Assembly (NCBI GenBank): GCA_034428455.1
Contig: DAOUHZ010000152.1
Location: 1-64,000 of the forward strand
Length of the DNA: 64,000 nt
Direction: 5' to 3'
DNA from: Bin87 sp034428455
Lineage (GTDB): Bacteria > Chloroflexota > Dehalococcoidia > Lucifugimonadales > UBA3495
Both the position numbers and the translations under genes were made by a program. The notes beneath the pieces were generated by a model. The model worked only from the letters and a program-made list of their open reading frames with translations, ran no database searches and was not told the origin of the DNA. Position 1 is the stretch's first letter, and the number at the start of each line of letters is the position of its first letter. Shown here piece after piece: positions 50,678-59,574 of this stretch.

Positions 50678-51812
50678 TGACCAGCGCGGCGTCAGCTAGC
50701 TCGGCATCTACCGCAGCCTCGTGGCCGGCGATGGGTCCGCCGCCGAGAACGGTCTCGCCGTGATAGAAGACCGCCGCCTGTCCCGGTGTAATCGCCCGCT
50801 GGGGCTCGCGGAACCGGACCAAGGCACCGTCGCCGACGGCAGTCACCGTCGCCGCAGCCTCCGCGAACTTGTAGCGTATCTTGACGGTCACCTCCACCGG
50901 CCCGGTCGGAGGAACGCCGGACACCCACGACACCGGATCGGCGTAAAGCGTGTCCCGGTACAGGTCCGTTTCGGAGCCAACCACCACCTGGCGCGTGTCC
51001 GGTTCCAAGCGGATCACGAAACGCGGCGGCCCGCCGGAAAGCCCGAGGCCGCGTCGCTGTCCCACGGTGAAATACTGGATACCTTCGTGGGCGCCCAGCA
51101 CGTTGCCGGCGGCGTCCACGATGTCGCCCGGCCGCTCGTCGGTGCGCTCCCGCAGAAACTCGCGGTAATCGCCGGTGGGAATGAAGCAGATGTCCTGGCT
51201 GTCCGGCTTGTCCGCGTTGGGGAACCCTGCCTCCTCGGCCAGCCGGCGGATCTCCGACTTCGGGTAGTGACCCACGGGCATCAGGGTGGCCGCCAGCTGT
51301 TCCTGGCGCATCCCGAACAGGACGTAGGACTGGTCCTTGTCCGCATCGACCCCGCGGCGCAGCGCCCGCCGGTCCGGCCCGTCCGGTTCGATGCGGGCGT
51401 AGTGGCCCGTGGCGACGTATGCCGCCTGCAGGATCCGCGCGCGCTGGGCCAGAAAACTGAACTTGATCTTGTCGTTGCAGGCGATGCACGGGTGTGGCGT
51501 GCGCCCGTTCTCATACTCGCTACGGAAGTAATCGATGACGAAGGCGCGGAACTCTTGCTGCACGTTCAGCACGTAGTGGGGAACCCCCAGGAGGCGGCAC
51601 ACCGCCCGGGCGTCCTCCACGTCGTCCAGCGTGCAGCACCCACGGTAGTACTCCGGCAGATCCGCCTGGTCGATGTCGTACAACTTCATGGTGACGCCGA
51701 TGACGTCGTAGCCCTGCCGGTGCAATAGCAGCGCGGCCACCGAGGAGTCGACGCCGCCGCTCATGGCGACGACGACGCGGTTGGTAATGGTATGACTCGA
51801 AACGGCGCTCAT
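50670..51812 (-). CDS. mnmA: tRNA-specific 2-thiouridylase MnmA
   Basis: Adds sulfur to U34 of tRNA Lys/Glu/Gln; 380 aa. The PP-loop is AMSGGVDSSVAA, the two catalytic Cys are in TPHPCIACNDKIKF and DSQDICFIPTGDYREFL, and ATGHYARIE is present. It starts 3 nt after the last of four tandem PaREP1/HEPN-like genes. Confidence 0.96.
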   Translation of the reverse strand: MSAVSSHTITNRVVVAMSGGVDSSVAALLLHRQGYDVIGVTMKLYDIDQADLPEYYRGCCTLDDVEDARAVCRLLGVPHYVLNVQQEFRAFVIDYFRSEYENGRTPHPCIACNDKIKFSFLAQRARILQAAYVATGHYARIEPDGPDRRALRRGVDADKDQSYVLFGMRQEQLAATLMPVGHYPKSEIRRLAEEAGFPNADKPDSQDICFIPTGDYREFLRERTDERPGDIVDAAGNVLGAHEGIQYFTVGQRRGLGLSGGPPRFVIRLEPDTRQVVVGSETDLYRDTLYADPVSWVSGVPPTGPVEVTVKIRYKFAEAAATVTAVGDGALVRFREPQRAITPGQAAVFYHGETVLGGGPIAGHEAAVDAELADAALVNA

Positions 51813-51815
51813 ACT

Positions 51816-52268
51816 TCAATTGTCACCGGATGTGATCCAATCGTCAAATGATGTCCCATCCGTGTACTCCTGCGGCAGAAGGTTCCACAGCACTGTCATC
51901 AGGAACTTCGCGTCTTCAAGGGCGAGCTCGGTTCCCCTTCGATCCAGGTGTATTTCGTAAAAATTGCCGTGCAATGATTCGGCTTGCAGCAAAGCCCGTC
52001 GTATTCCTGGTTCGTCCGCCGATTCATCGGCTATCTGGCGAATGACGGTGCGGATCTCCTCGTGGCCGAAATGGTTCCATCCCCGATGGGTCGCCACTGC
52101 TTTGGCGAGCTGGGCCACCGCTCCCCAGCCCTTCTCTCCGGCCTGGCAAAGGTCTCCCTCCGCAAGATACCCCGGCCATTTGGTCCAATATTCTTTGGCC
52201 TTGGGCAGGTGCTTGCGGATACGGGTTTCACGGCGGGTTGGCGTTTCGCGACGGGTTCGGGGCGGCAT
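51816..52268 (-). CDS. PaREP1/HEPN-like paralogue A (fourth of tandem array)
   Basis: 150 aa. A basic N-terminus (MPPRTRRETPTRRETRIRKH) precedes a helical domain with GDLCQAGEKGWGAVAQLAKA (38-57), R62-G-W-N-H66-F-G-H69 and ESLHGNFYE (97-105). The ATG at 52268 has GAGGAA, located in the 3' end of gene B. HEPN-fold RNA-binding or nuclease activity is possible but unproven. Followed by mnmA after 3 nt. Confidence 0.82.
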   Translation of the reverse strand: MPPRTRRETPTRRETRIRKHLPKAKEYWTKWPGYLAEGDLCQAGEKGWGAVAQLAKAVATHRGWNHFGHEEIRTVIRQIADESADEPGIRRALLQAESLHGNFYEIHLDRRGTELALEDAKFLMTVLWNLLPQEYTDGTSFDDWITSGDN

Positions 52269-52270
52269 GG

Positions 52271-52723
52271 TTATTCCTCGGCTTCGAGCCATTCGGCAAA
52301 TGGAGCGCCTCCCGTGTACTCGTCGGGCAGGAGACTCCACAATATCTCTACCAGAGCAGTAACGTCTCTCATCGCCAGCTCGGTCTCGTATTGGTTCAGG
52401 AATACTTCATAAAAATTACCGTGGAGGATGTTGGCCGCAGTCAGCCCGCGGCTGACTGCCTCCCGTTCCTCGGCATACTCGTTGGCGATTTCCCGGATGG
52501 CCTCGTTGATCTTGTCGTGGTCTGAATGTTGCCAGCCCCGGTGGGTGGCTACTGCCTTGGTCAACTGCGCCACGGCTCCCCATGCCTTTTCCCCGGCCTG
52601 GCACACGTCGCCCTCGGTCAGATATGCCGGCCATTTGGACCAGTATTCCCGCGCTTTTGGCAGATGTTTCCGGATTGCAGCGTCCCTGCGTTCGGGAGAT
52701 TGTCGTCGTTGTCGCGGCGGCAT
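52271..52723 (-). CDS. PaREP1/HEPN-like paralogue B (third of tandem array)
   Basis: 150 aa. The same architecture: basic start MPPRQRRQSPERRDAAIRKH, GDVCQAGEKAWGAVAQLTKA, RGWQHSDH and ILHGNFYEVF, ending FAEWLEAEE. It starts 2 nt after gene C stops; the ribosome site GAGGAA lies within gene C. Amino-acid identity to C and D is visibly high throughout the core. Confidence 0.82.
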   Translation of the reverse strand: MPPRQRRQSPERRDAAIRKHLPKAREYWSKWPAYLTEGDVCQAGEKAWGAVAQLTKAVATHRGWQHSDHDKINEAIREIANEYAEEREAVSRGLTAANILHGNFYEVFLNQYETELAMRDVTALVEILWSLLPDEYTGGAPFAEWLEAEE

Positions 52724-52725
52724 GA

Positions 52726-53178
52726 TTATTCCTCGGCTTCGAACCATTCGGCAAATGAAGCGTCACCCGTGTACTCGTCGGGCAGCAACTCCCAGAGAAT
52801 ACGAAGCAGTGGGCGTACTTCGGACAAATCGAAGCTGGCCATCTCCAGGGTCATATAGACTTCATAAAAATTGCCGTGCAAAGCCTCGGCAGCCCTCATG
52901 CCGCGGTAAATTGGCTGTGCCTGTTCCGGGAGTTCTGCTGCCAAAACAGTGATTGCTTCTCTAATGGCCTCGTGGTCGTAGTGATCCCAGCCGCGCAGCG
53001 TGGCTACCGCTTTGGTCAATTGAGCAACGGCGCCCCAGCCTTTTTCGCCGGCCTGACAGATATCGCCCCGCGCCAATTCCAGGGGGGCATTTAGCCAATA
53101 ATCCTTCGCTTGGGCCAGGTGCTTGCGAATGCGAACATCCCGGCGGGTTGGCGTTTCGCGACGGGTTCGGGGCAGCAT
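52726..53178 (-). CDS. PaREP1/HEPN-like paralogue C (second of tandem array)
   Basis: 150 aa, same domain: MLPRTRRETPTRRDVRIRKH, GDICQAGEKGWGAVAQLTKA, RGWDHYDH, EALHGNFYEVY and FAEWFEAEE. It differs most in the stretch after the first helix (DYWLNAPLEL in place of EYW-KWP). Starts 3 nt after gene D. Confidence 0.82.
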   Translation of the reverse strand: MLPRTRRETPTRRDVRIRKHLAQAKDYWLNAPLELARGDICQAGEKGWGAVAQLTKAVATLRGWDHYDHEAIREAITVLAAELPEQAQPIYRGMRAAEALHGNFYEVYMTLEMASFDLSEVRPLLRILWELLPDEYTGDASFAEWFEAEE

Positions 53179-53181
53179 AAT

Positions 53182-53628
53182 TCACGTCGGTTTAACCCAA
53201 TCGTCAAACGATGCGCCGCCGGTGTACTCGTCCGGGAGTTGCGCCCATAAGATACGGAGCAGCGCGTCGGCATCGGCAAGCGAGTATTCGGTATCAGCCC
53301 GGTCCAAGTGCGCCTCGTAAAAATTGGCGTGCAATCGCTCCGCTGAGCCCATCAGTCGCCGGACTGCTTCCCGGTCCGGTGATTCGTCGGCAATTTGACG
53401 GACGGCAGATAAGAGGTCTTCATGGCCGGAATGAACCCAACCCCGGTGGCTCGCCACGGCTTTGACCAGTTGCGCTACAGCCCCCCACCCCTTTTCACCC
53501 GCCTGGCACAGGTCAGCCTCTACCAGATACGCCGGACACTTTGACCAATATTCCCTGGCCTTGGGCAAGTACTTTCGTATGGCGGCATCTTGCCGTTCCG
53601 GAGATTGTCGGCGTCGTCGCGGTGGCAT
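53182..53628 (-). CDS. PaREP1/HEPN-like paralogue D (first of tandem array)
   Basis: 148 aa: MPPRRRRQSPERQDAAIRKY, ADLCQAGEKGWGAVAQLVKA, RGWVHSGH and ERLHANFYEAH. The ATG at 53628 was chosen because it aligns with the paralogues; upstream in-frame sequence is not conserved and overlaps the promoter. First gene of the D-C-B-A-mnmA-rnhB-yraN run. Confidence 0.82.
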   Translation of the reverse strand: MPPRRRRQSPERQDAAIRKYLPKAREYWSKCPAYLVEADLCQAGEKGWGAVAQLVKAVASHRGWVHSGHEDLLSAVRQIADESPDREAVRRLMGSAERLHANFYEAHLDRADTEYSLADADALLRILWAQLPDEYTGGASFDDWVKPT

Positions 53629-53670
53629 ATGCGTTTCGCTCGGAAGTTTGCTTGCGGCTACTATCTCGGT

Positions 53671-53679
53671 AGTATAGCA
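53671..53679 (-). promoter_or_regulatory. Extended -10 promoter of the tandem array
   Basis: On the minus strand TGC followed by TATACT is an extended -10 element. No good -35 is present, which fits an extended -10 promoter. It lies about 43 bp before gene D. Confidence 0.5.
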
Positions 53680-53735
53680 TCGCCCCGATTCACCACCTGC
53701 ACACCCCATTCCGAATCCCAACACGGAGGCAACCC

Positions 53736-54689
53736 ATGCCCGTCACTTTTGGATGCTCGCTGCCCAGCCGGGGAGCCATGGCCTCTCCCGAAAACCTGCG
53801 CAGCCTGGCCCAGCGCGCCGAGGACCTGTCCTTCGATCACGTCTGGGTCAGCGACCACATCATCATCCCCCACGAGGTCTCGTCCTTCTACCCCTACGCC
53901 GCCGACGGCGTGGCGCCCTTCCAGCGCGACAACACCTACTTCGAGCCGCTGGCCGCGCTGAACTTCCTGGCCGGCTGCACCACCCGCGTCAGGCTGGGCA
54001 CCCACGTCCTCATCCTGCCCTACCGCAACCCCGTGCTCACCGCCAAGATCCTGGCCACCCTGGACGTGCTCAGCGGCGGCCGCCTGATCCTGGGCGCCGG
54101 CGTCGGCTGGATGGAAGAGGAGTTCCAGGCCCTGGGGTTGGACACCTACGCCCAGCGCGGCCAGGTCACCGACGAGTACATCCAGATCTTCAAGGAGCTC
54201 TGGACCTCAGACAACCCCGAGTTCCACGGCGAGCACTACGACATCAGCGAGGCCGGTTTCCTGCCCAAGCCCGTGCAGCAGCCGCACCCGCCGATATGGA
54301 TCGGCGGTCACACCAACCCGGCCATCCGCCGCGCCGCCACCCTGGGCGACGGCTGGATGCCCATCGGCCTGCGCCCGCCGGCCATCCTGGAGCCCGAGGA
54401 ACTGTCCGAGAAAATCGCCCGCCTGCGCCGCGTCAGCGCTCGTGCCGGCCGTGACGAAAACGCCGTCGACCTGGTCTTCAGCACCGACTGCGTGTTCCAT
54501 GACGCGCCGCAAAGCGACCGCCGCATGGTATCCGGCATCCCCGAGCAGATCGCCGCCGACCTCCGTCAGTACCAGGACCTGGGCGTGCAGCACTTCATCT
54601 TCAGCTTCCCCGCCGAAAGCGCCGCCCAGCAGCAGGAAGCCATGGAACGCTTCTCCCGCGAGGTGATGCCGCTGATCCCCAACGAGTAG
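53736..54689 (+). CDS. LLM-class F420/flavin-dependent oxidoreductase
   Basis: A 317-aa luciferase-like TIM barrel. FDHVWVSDHIIIPHEV, RVRLGTHVLILPYRNPV, LILGAGVGWMEEEFQALG and HPPIWIGGHTNPAIRRAA are the family signatures, and the GAGVGW segment is typical of F420-binding members. Substrate unknown. Divergent from the tandem array. Confidence 0.9.
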   Translation: MPVTFGCSLPSRGAMASPENLRSLAQRAEDLSFDHVWVSDHIIIPHEVSSFYPYAADGVAPFQRDNTYFEPLAALNFLAGCTTRVRLGTHVLILPYRNPVLTAKILATLDVLSGGRLILGAGVGWMEEEFQALGLDTYAQRGQVTDEYIQIFKELWTSDNPEFHGEHYDISEAGFLPKPVQQPHPPIWIGGHTNPAIRRAATLGDGWMPIGLRPPAILEPEELSEKIARLRRVSARAGRDENAVDLVFSTDCVFHDAPQSDRRMVSGIPEQIAADLRQYQDLGVQHFIFSFPAESAAQQQEAMERFSREVMPLIPNE

Positions 54690-54881
54690 TCAGGGAGAGT
54701 ACAGGCGACCGTCGAGTGGTTTGGCGGTCGCCCGGGGCCATTCGAGCGCGCGTTTATGGTATATGACCGCAACCTCCCGATTTGAGCGTTTATGGCGCAT
54801 GGCATTAACCTTCCCGATGTCTTCCCAACCAAGAAGAGGTAACGCTGCATCACCCGCTTGGAGACCGGCCACAAACCAAGC

Positions 54882-56231
54882 CTATTTGGGTTGATAGTCT
54901 CTCAGGCACTCCTCAATGACTTTGCTCATGTCCTTCATATAGTGTTCGGCGAAGCGTGCCAGCCACTCCCTAATCTTGACCTGCGTTTCGGGTTTGTCCC
55001 AGTTGTCGTAATCGGCGTCGTCGAGTATGCGATCAGTAGAGTGGAATCTCACCCAACCGCCCTTGAAGCTGCCGCCGGTATCGTTAAAAACTTCGCTGTG
55101 CTGCTGGACGCTGTCAAACACTCTGCGCCGTATGCATGCATCTTTGCCAGGATACATGCCAAAATTCAGGAATGCGTTGTCATCGGTGATGAAAAACCCG
55201 AATGTCAGCAACGGAAACCCCGGTTCCACTGACGTTTTCTGTGCGACGAATTGGACCCAATTGGTCGGGACGAAACCCAGGTAGTTGTAAGTCTCCCCCG
55301 ATATTTCCAGGTCGGCACAACTCTCAATGGCTTCCCGCAGTCTCCGTTTCAGTTCCGCTCCGTAGTCGGGCCTACTTTGCAAAATGAGGTCAAAAAGCGC
55401 CCGGTGCTCCAGATAAATTTTTCGGGCCGTCTCGGTGGCGCTTGTGTCGGGCACGACGTTTCTCCTCAAGGTACTCGCATACTGCGTCAGGAACACGCGC
55501 ACATCCTCGCGGACAGCACCAAGTTCACCGCGCACTAGCTGCTGTACCAATTCGAAAACGGTCGTGTAATTTGCTGCGTTCCAGTATTTCCGCTCCTCCA
55601 TCTCTTCAGGCAGCATCCCATTCGGAGACAGGAACACATGGTGCCGGTGGCACCTCCCGTACCGGTTCTCCAAAGCCTTGCGGTACCGGGTCAACTGTTC
55701 GGTGTGCTCAGCGGAGAAGATCTTGTTCTCAATCGCGCAAAGTACGCCTCGGGTCTCGTCCAAGACCAGAATGTCCAGCCGACCTGCGACGCCCCAAACT
55801 TCGTGGGCCCACTCCCTGACCACGGCTGCTTCGTCCCAATCTGCCGCAACCAGGTCCGCCGGCGCTCCGGTACCGCGCAAGAAGCCTTTCAGGAAGCCGT
55901 CTCCGGCCCCATGGTCACCCTGCGGATTCAGCAGCCACGCCAGCAGATTTGACTGGAACTCCTCATCCCTCCAAAGGCGCGTTCCCTCGTTGCCCCAGAA
56001 CATGCGGCTGATGAAATCAAAGGCGTCAAACTCTACTCGCTGCTCCTCAACGAGCAGCTCCAGATGCGCGAGATCGCGGTAAACGGAACCGTTATAGCCT
56101 TCGGCCGTTGTTCGCTCCATGACGGGATTCCCGCCTTGATGACCGATCAACTCCATCAGCTCATTGAGGACTGATTGCCACTTCAAAGTGGAGGCGGCGA
56201 GTTCCAGGTTCTCGTTATTTTCGGTTTCCAT
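54882..56231 (-). CDS. PD-(D/E)XK nuclease-superfamily protein
   Basis: 449 aa. The nuclease core near residues 95-195 includes FQSNLLAWLLNPQGDHGAGD, the Asp in GRLDILVLDE and CAIENKI (E-x-K) followed by EQLTRYRKAL, a PDDEXK_4-type arrangement. The C-terminal half is a distinct domain of unknown role. The start at 56231 has an AGCAGGA ribosome site 8 nt upstream; 56240 is an alternative. Preceded by a small uncharacterised gene on the same strand. A defence or repair role is possible but not shown. The 192 bp before 54882 hold no gene. Confidence 0.82.
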   Translation of the reverse strand: METENNENLELAASTLKWQSVLNELMELIGHQGGNPVMERTTAEGYNGSVYRDLAHLELLVEEQRVEFDAFDFISRMFWGNEGTRLWRDEEFQSNLLAWLLNPQGDHGAGDGFLKGFLRGTGAPADLVAADWDEAAVVREWAHEVWGVAGRLDILVLDETRGVLCAIENKIFSAEHTEQLTRYRKALENRYGRCHRHHVFLSPNGMLPEEMEERKYWNAANYTTVFELVQQLVRGELGAVREDVRVFLTQYASTLRRNVVPDTSATETARKIYLEHRALFDLILQSRPDYGAELKRRLREAIESCADLEISGETYNYLGFVPTNWVQFVAQKTSVEPGFPLLTFGFFITDDNAFLNFGMYPGKDACIRRRVFDSVQQHSEVFNDTGGSFKGGWVRFHSTDRILDDADYDNWDKPETQVKIREWLARFAEHYMKDMSKVIEECLRDYQPK

Positions 56232-56319
56232 GACACTCATCCTGCTCAACTGAAACGGCGGACAGGTCCCTGACGCAGCAGGTGTCAAGCCGTCTTTCAA
56301 TGCCACCGTGCAGAGAGCA

Positions 56320-56682
56320 TCAGCCGGTGAGGGCCGGGCTGGACGGATAGTCTGCCCCCATTCCGGAATCTCCCGGTTGAATCACGAAGTCCCGGCGGTC
56401 TCTGTAGAGACCGGCCCGGTTCAGCACCTTTTCGGTGTTCCAATCTATCTGCGCGGGCGGCGTCATCAGCCAGTATTTGTGGTTGCCGATGAACAGGTAG
56501 ACGTTGTCCATGGTGAAGAACCGGCAGGGGACCCCCTCGCCGTTGAGAAGCCTTTCACATATAGCTTGAAACAGTTCGCGCTGATTGTCCTTCTGTAGCA
56601 GGACGTACTCGTGGGGCCAGGTATCTCGAAATTGCACAGCTTCTCGCCAAGGCGCGCGTTCTATGAGTTCAGTCAGTCTCAT
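56320..56682 (-). CDS. Conserved small protein of unknown function
   Basis: 120 aa. Motifs APWREAVQFRDTWPHEYVLL, RFFTMDNVYLFIGNHKYWLM and AGLYRDRRDFVIQPGDSGMG look well conserved and are vaguely familiar from uncharacterised bacterial proteins. No catalytic signature is evident. It lies 88 nt upstream of the PD-(D/E)XK gene on the same strand, suggesting a pair. Confidence 0.75.
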   Translation of the reverse strand: MRLTELIERAPWREAVQFRDTWPHEYVLLQKDNQRELFQAICERLLNGEGVPCRFFTMDNVYLFIGNHKYWLMTPPAQIDWNTEKVLNRAGLYRDRRDFVIQPGDSGMGADYPSSPALTG

Positions 56683-56910
56683 TGGTCGACCTCCCCCGCG
56701 GTGAGGCTGTTGCCCGCAATATCTTCACGGCTGTGATTATCCCACGTTCGCCAGTTAATTCGACACATGATAGCGGATGCGGAACTGGCACGTTGCTTGG
56801 AATGTCGTCCCCCACGCTTCATGCCGTTTCCGAACCGGTGCCCCATCCAATGCTTACCCAATCCACTATCGTATAATGCAGCCCAACCGAAATCTGGAGC
56901 CCCGCAAGCC

Positions 56911-58194
56911 ATGGCCACCATCAGACCCTTCCGCGGTTGCCGCTACGATCCCGCCGCCGTGGGCAACCTGTCCTCCGTAATCTGTCCGCCCTACGACATG
57001 ATCGGCCCGCAGCTGAAGACTGAGCTGCAACAGCGCAGCCCTTACAACGCGGTCCACCTCGAGGGCGGCGAGCAGCCCGACCCGGTGGACCCCCAGGCCG
57101 GCTACCAACAGGCCGCGGGATTGTTCCAACGCTGGCTTGCCGACGGTGTCATACGCCAGGACGACGCAGCCTCCTTTTATCTGATGCGGCACGCCTACGA
57201 CTTCGGCGGACGCCGGTACCAGCACCTGGGCCTGTTCGCCGACGTGCTGGTCGAGGACTACGACGCCGGATCCGTCCTGCCCCACGAATTCACCCGCGAG
57301 CCGTCGGTGCTGGACCGGGTGGCCCTGCTGGACGCCTGCCAGGCCCAGTTCAGCCCCATCCTGTCTCTGTACCGAGATTCCGAAGGCAGCCTCCAGCGCG
57401 TATTCGACCGGATCATCGCCGAGCCGCCGGACGCCACCGCCGCCACACCGGCCGGGGGCAACGCGGAATTCTGGCGCATCGACGACGCGGCAACTCAGTC
57501 GAACATCGTCGATATCTTTGCCGGCCGGGCCATATTCCTCGCCGACGGCCACCATCGCTACGAGGCCGCCCTGCGCTACCGGCGCAGCCGGCCCGACGCC
57601 GAACAATCCGACGACCTCGCCGCCAGCAACTACGTGATGATGTCCCTCGTCGAATTCGACGATCCCGGCCTGCTGCTGCTGCCCTACCACCGCGTCGCCG
57701 GCGGCATGTCGTCTGAGCAGTTGGACGCCGTGCGTTCCACAATGGGCGAGTATTTCGACTCGCGGCCTCTGAACCCCGACATCACGCCGGCGGCAGCGGT
57801 CGCCGACGTGGCCCGCATCGGCGAGAACGCCCACTGCTTCGCCGTCTTCTGGTCCGACGCTCCGCCCACCATCCACACGCTGCGATCCGATATCGATTGG
57901 TCATCCTGGGGTCAGCTGGCCGTCTCCGAGGCGTGGGTTTTGCAGGAGCGCGTGCTGACGCCGGCGCTGGGTGACGCCCTGGCCCAGCATATCGACTACA
58001 GCCCCGACCACGAGGCCATCGTCCAGCAGGTCAACGTCGGGGAGCAGCAGGCAGCCATCCTGCTCAAGCCGTTCCCGCTGGAACCCTTCCGCCAGATCGT
58101 CAGCGCCGGCAACCGCCTTCCGCCCAAGTCCACCTTCTTCTACCCCAAACTACCCACCGGCTTGGTGATCAACCAGCTCTCCGGCAGCATCTGA
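56911..58194 (+). CDS. DUF1015-family protein
   Basis: 427 aa. It begins MATIRPFRGCRYDPAAVGNL and contains VICPPYDMI, YNAVHLEGGE, FLADGHHRYEAALRYR and YVMMSLVEFDDPGLLLLPYHR. These match the DUF1015 family, whose function is not established. The ATG at 56911 has GGAG upstream; the open frame before it overlaps unrelated sequence. Confidence 0.9.
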   Translation: MATIRPFRGCRYDPAAVGNLSSVICPPYDMIGPQLKTELQQRSPYNAVHLEGGEQPDPVDPQAGYQQAAGLFQRWLADGVIRQDDAASFYLMRHAYDFGGRRYQHLGLFADVLVEDYDAGSVLPHEFTREPSVLDRVALLDACQAQFSPILSLYRDSEGSLQRVFDRIIAEPPDATAATPAGGNAEFWRIDDAATQSNIVDIFAGRAIFLADGHHRYEAALRYRRSRPDAEQSDDLAASNYVMMSLVEFDDPGLLLLPYHRVAGGMSSEQLDAVRSTMGEYFDSRPLNPDITPAAAVADVARIGENAHCFAVFWSDAPPTIHTLRSDIDWSSWGQLAVSEAWVLQERVLTPALGDALAQHIDYSPDHEAIVQQVNVGEQQAAILLKPFPLEPFRQIVSAGNRLPPKSTFFYPKLPTGLVINQLSGSI

Positions 58195-58210
58195 CCCGCG
58201 AGGTGACGCC

Positions 58211-58795
58211 ATGACGACCACCGCACTGCCCGCAGAAACCGCCACGCCGACCCGGCGCCGGTTCACCGTGGATGAATTCTACGCCATGGCCAAAGCCGGC
58301 ATCCTGGCGGAGGATGAACGGGTTGAACTGCTGAATGGAGAAGTGTTTGCAATGGCGCCTATAGGAGCGGCTCACGGGGACATCACCTACCTCTTCGATG
58401 ACTTTTTCAAGTCTTCATTGCGGGGTCGCGCCCGCGTGCAGGTACAGGGGCCTCTGGGGGTAGATGACAAAACCTTGCTGTTTCCGGATCTCTCGGTGCT
58501 CCGTCTGCGGTCGGACTACCGCCGTCATCTGCCCGAACCGGAGGACGTGCTCCTGCTCATCGAGGTGTCCGACAGCTCGCTGCGGCGCGACCGTGAGATC
58601 AAATTGTCTCTTTACGCCGCCGCTGGCATCCCCGAGGTCTGGATCGCGAACGTGCCCGCCTGCCAGGTGGAAGCCTTCTCCGACCCCGTGGACGGCGTGT
58701 ACCAGAGCCGCCGCATCGTCCCCGCCGACGGGCAGATCAGCCCCATCGCCTTCCCTGACGTAGAACTGACCGTGGGCGACTTCCTGCTTGAATGA
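58211..58795 (+). CDS. Uma2-family PD-(D/E)XK protein (tandem copy 1)
   Basis: 194 aa, a compact complete Uma2 protein: EDERVELLNGEVFAMAPIG, FPDLSVL (Asp), LLLIEVSDSSLRRDREIK (Glu-x-Ser) and YAAAGIPEVWIANV. Its ribosome site and start context GAGGTGACGCCATGAC is repeated exactly before copy 2, indicating duplication. Confidence 0.9.
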   Translation: MTTTALPAETATPTRRRFTVDEFYAMAKAGILAEDERVELLNGEVFAMAPIGAAHGDITYLFDDFFKSSLRGRARVQVQGPLGVDDKTLLFPDLSVLRLRSDYRRHLPEPEDVLLLIEVSDSSLRRDREIKLSLYAAAGIPEVWIANVPACQVEAFSDPVDGVYQSRRIVPADGQISPIAFPDVELTVGDFLLE

Positions 58796-58804
58796 GGTGA
58801 CGCC

Positions 58805-59437
58805 ATGACTACAACTGCTCTGCCCGCGCAAACCGCCGCGCCAACCCGGCGCCGCTTCACTGTAGAAGAATACTGCGCCATGATCGACGCCGGCATCCTG
58901 GCCGAGGACGAGCGCCTGGAACTGCTGGACGGAGAGATTTATGTCATGCCCCCCACCGGAGAGCCTCACGAATTCGGCACTGACCTGTTTAACCGCGAAC
59001 TGACACATCGTCTCTACGACCGAGCTCTCGTGAGAGTTCAGAACTCGATCCGGCTGAGCGATTATGGACTGCCCGAGCCGGATATTGCAGTCGTCCGGTT
59101 CCGGGGCGACTACCATCGGAACCGGCCCACTCCGGCCGACGTGCTGCTGGTGATCGAGGTCGCGGACAGTTCTCTACGGCGTGACCGTGAGCTTAAGCTC
59201 CCTCACTACGCAGCTGCCGGCATCCCCGAGGTATGGATCGCCAACGTGCCCGCCCGACAGGTGGAAGCCTTCCATGACCCCGTTGACGGCGTGTACCAGA
59301 GCCGCCGCATCGTCCCCGCTGACGGTCAAATCAGCCCCCGCGCCTTCCCCGACGTGGTGCTGACCGTTGGCGAATTCCTGCTCGGTGACCCCGGCAGCCA
59401 GGGCGACGAAACGGGCGCGCCCGGAACGGATTCGTAA
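58805..59437 (+). CDS. Uma2-family PD-(D/E)XK protein (tandem copy 2)
   Basis: 210 aa, clearly paralogous to copy 1, especially the first 50 residues and the last 80 (VDGVYQSRRIVPADGQIS). The central part diverges (EPDIAVVRFRGDYHRN, LLVIEVADSSLRRDREL). It starts 9 nt after copy 1 stops. Confidence 0.9.
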   Translation: MTTTALPAQTAAPTRRRFTVEEYCAMIDAGILAEDERLELLDGEIYVMPPTGEPHEFGTDLFNRELTHRLYDRALVRVQNSIRLSDYGLPEPDIAVVRFRGDYHRNRPTPADVLLVIEVADSSLRRDRELKLPHYAAAGIPEVWIANVPARQVEAFHDPVDGVYQSRRIVPADGQISPRAFPDVVLTVGEFLLGDPGSQGDETGAPGTDS

Positions 59438-59442
59438 ATCCT

Positions 59443-59451
59443 TGCTATAAT
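59443..59451 (+). promoter_or_regulatory. Extended -10 promoter of the aminotransferase gene
   Basis: TGC directly followed by the perfect -10 TATAAT. The -35 region is poor. The leader of about 115 nt contains the self-complementary GCGCGCCCTCGCGCGCGC run near 59541. Confidence 0.6.
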
Positions 59452-59574
59452 AATGGCCGCGTGTGAACAAGATCACGCTGTTATCCGCCGTCGCATGACG
59501 CGCAGCGCTGACGACCATAGTCGCCCAACAGACCAATAATGCGCGCCCTCGCGCGCGCACCAGGAGCTTTCCCG

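Noticed and set aside
56679..56921. 80-codon minus-strand open frame before the DUF1015 gene
   Set aside because: No ribosome site or similarity; antisense to the region containing the DUF1015 leader.
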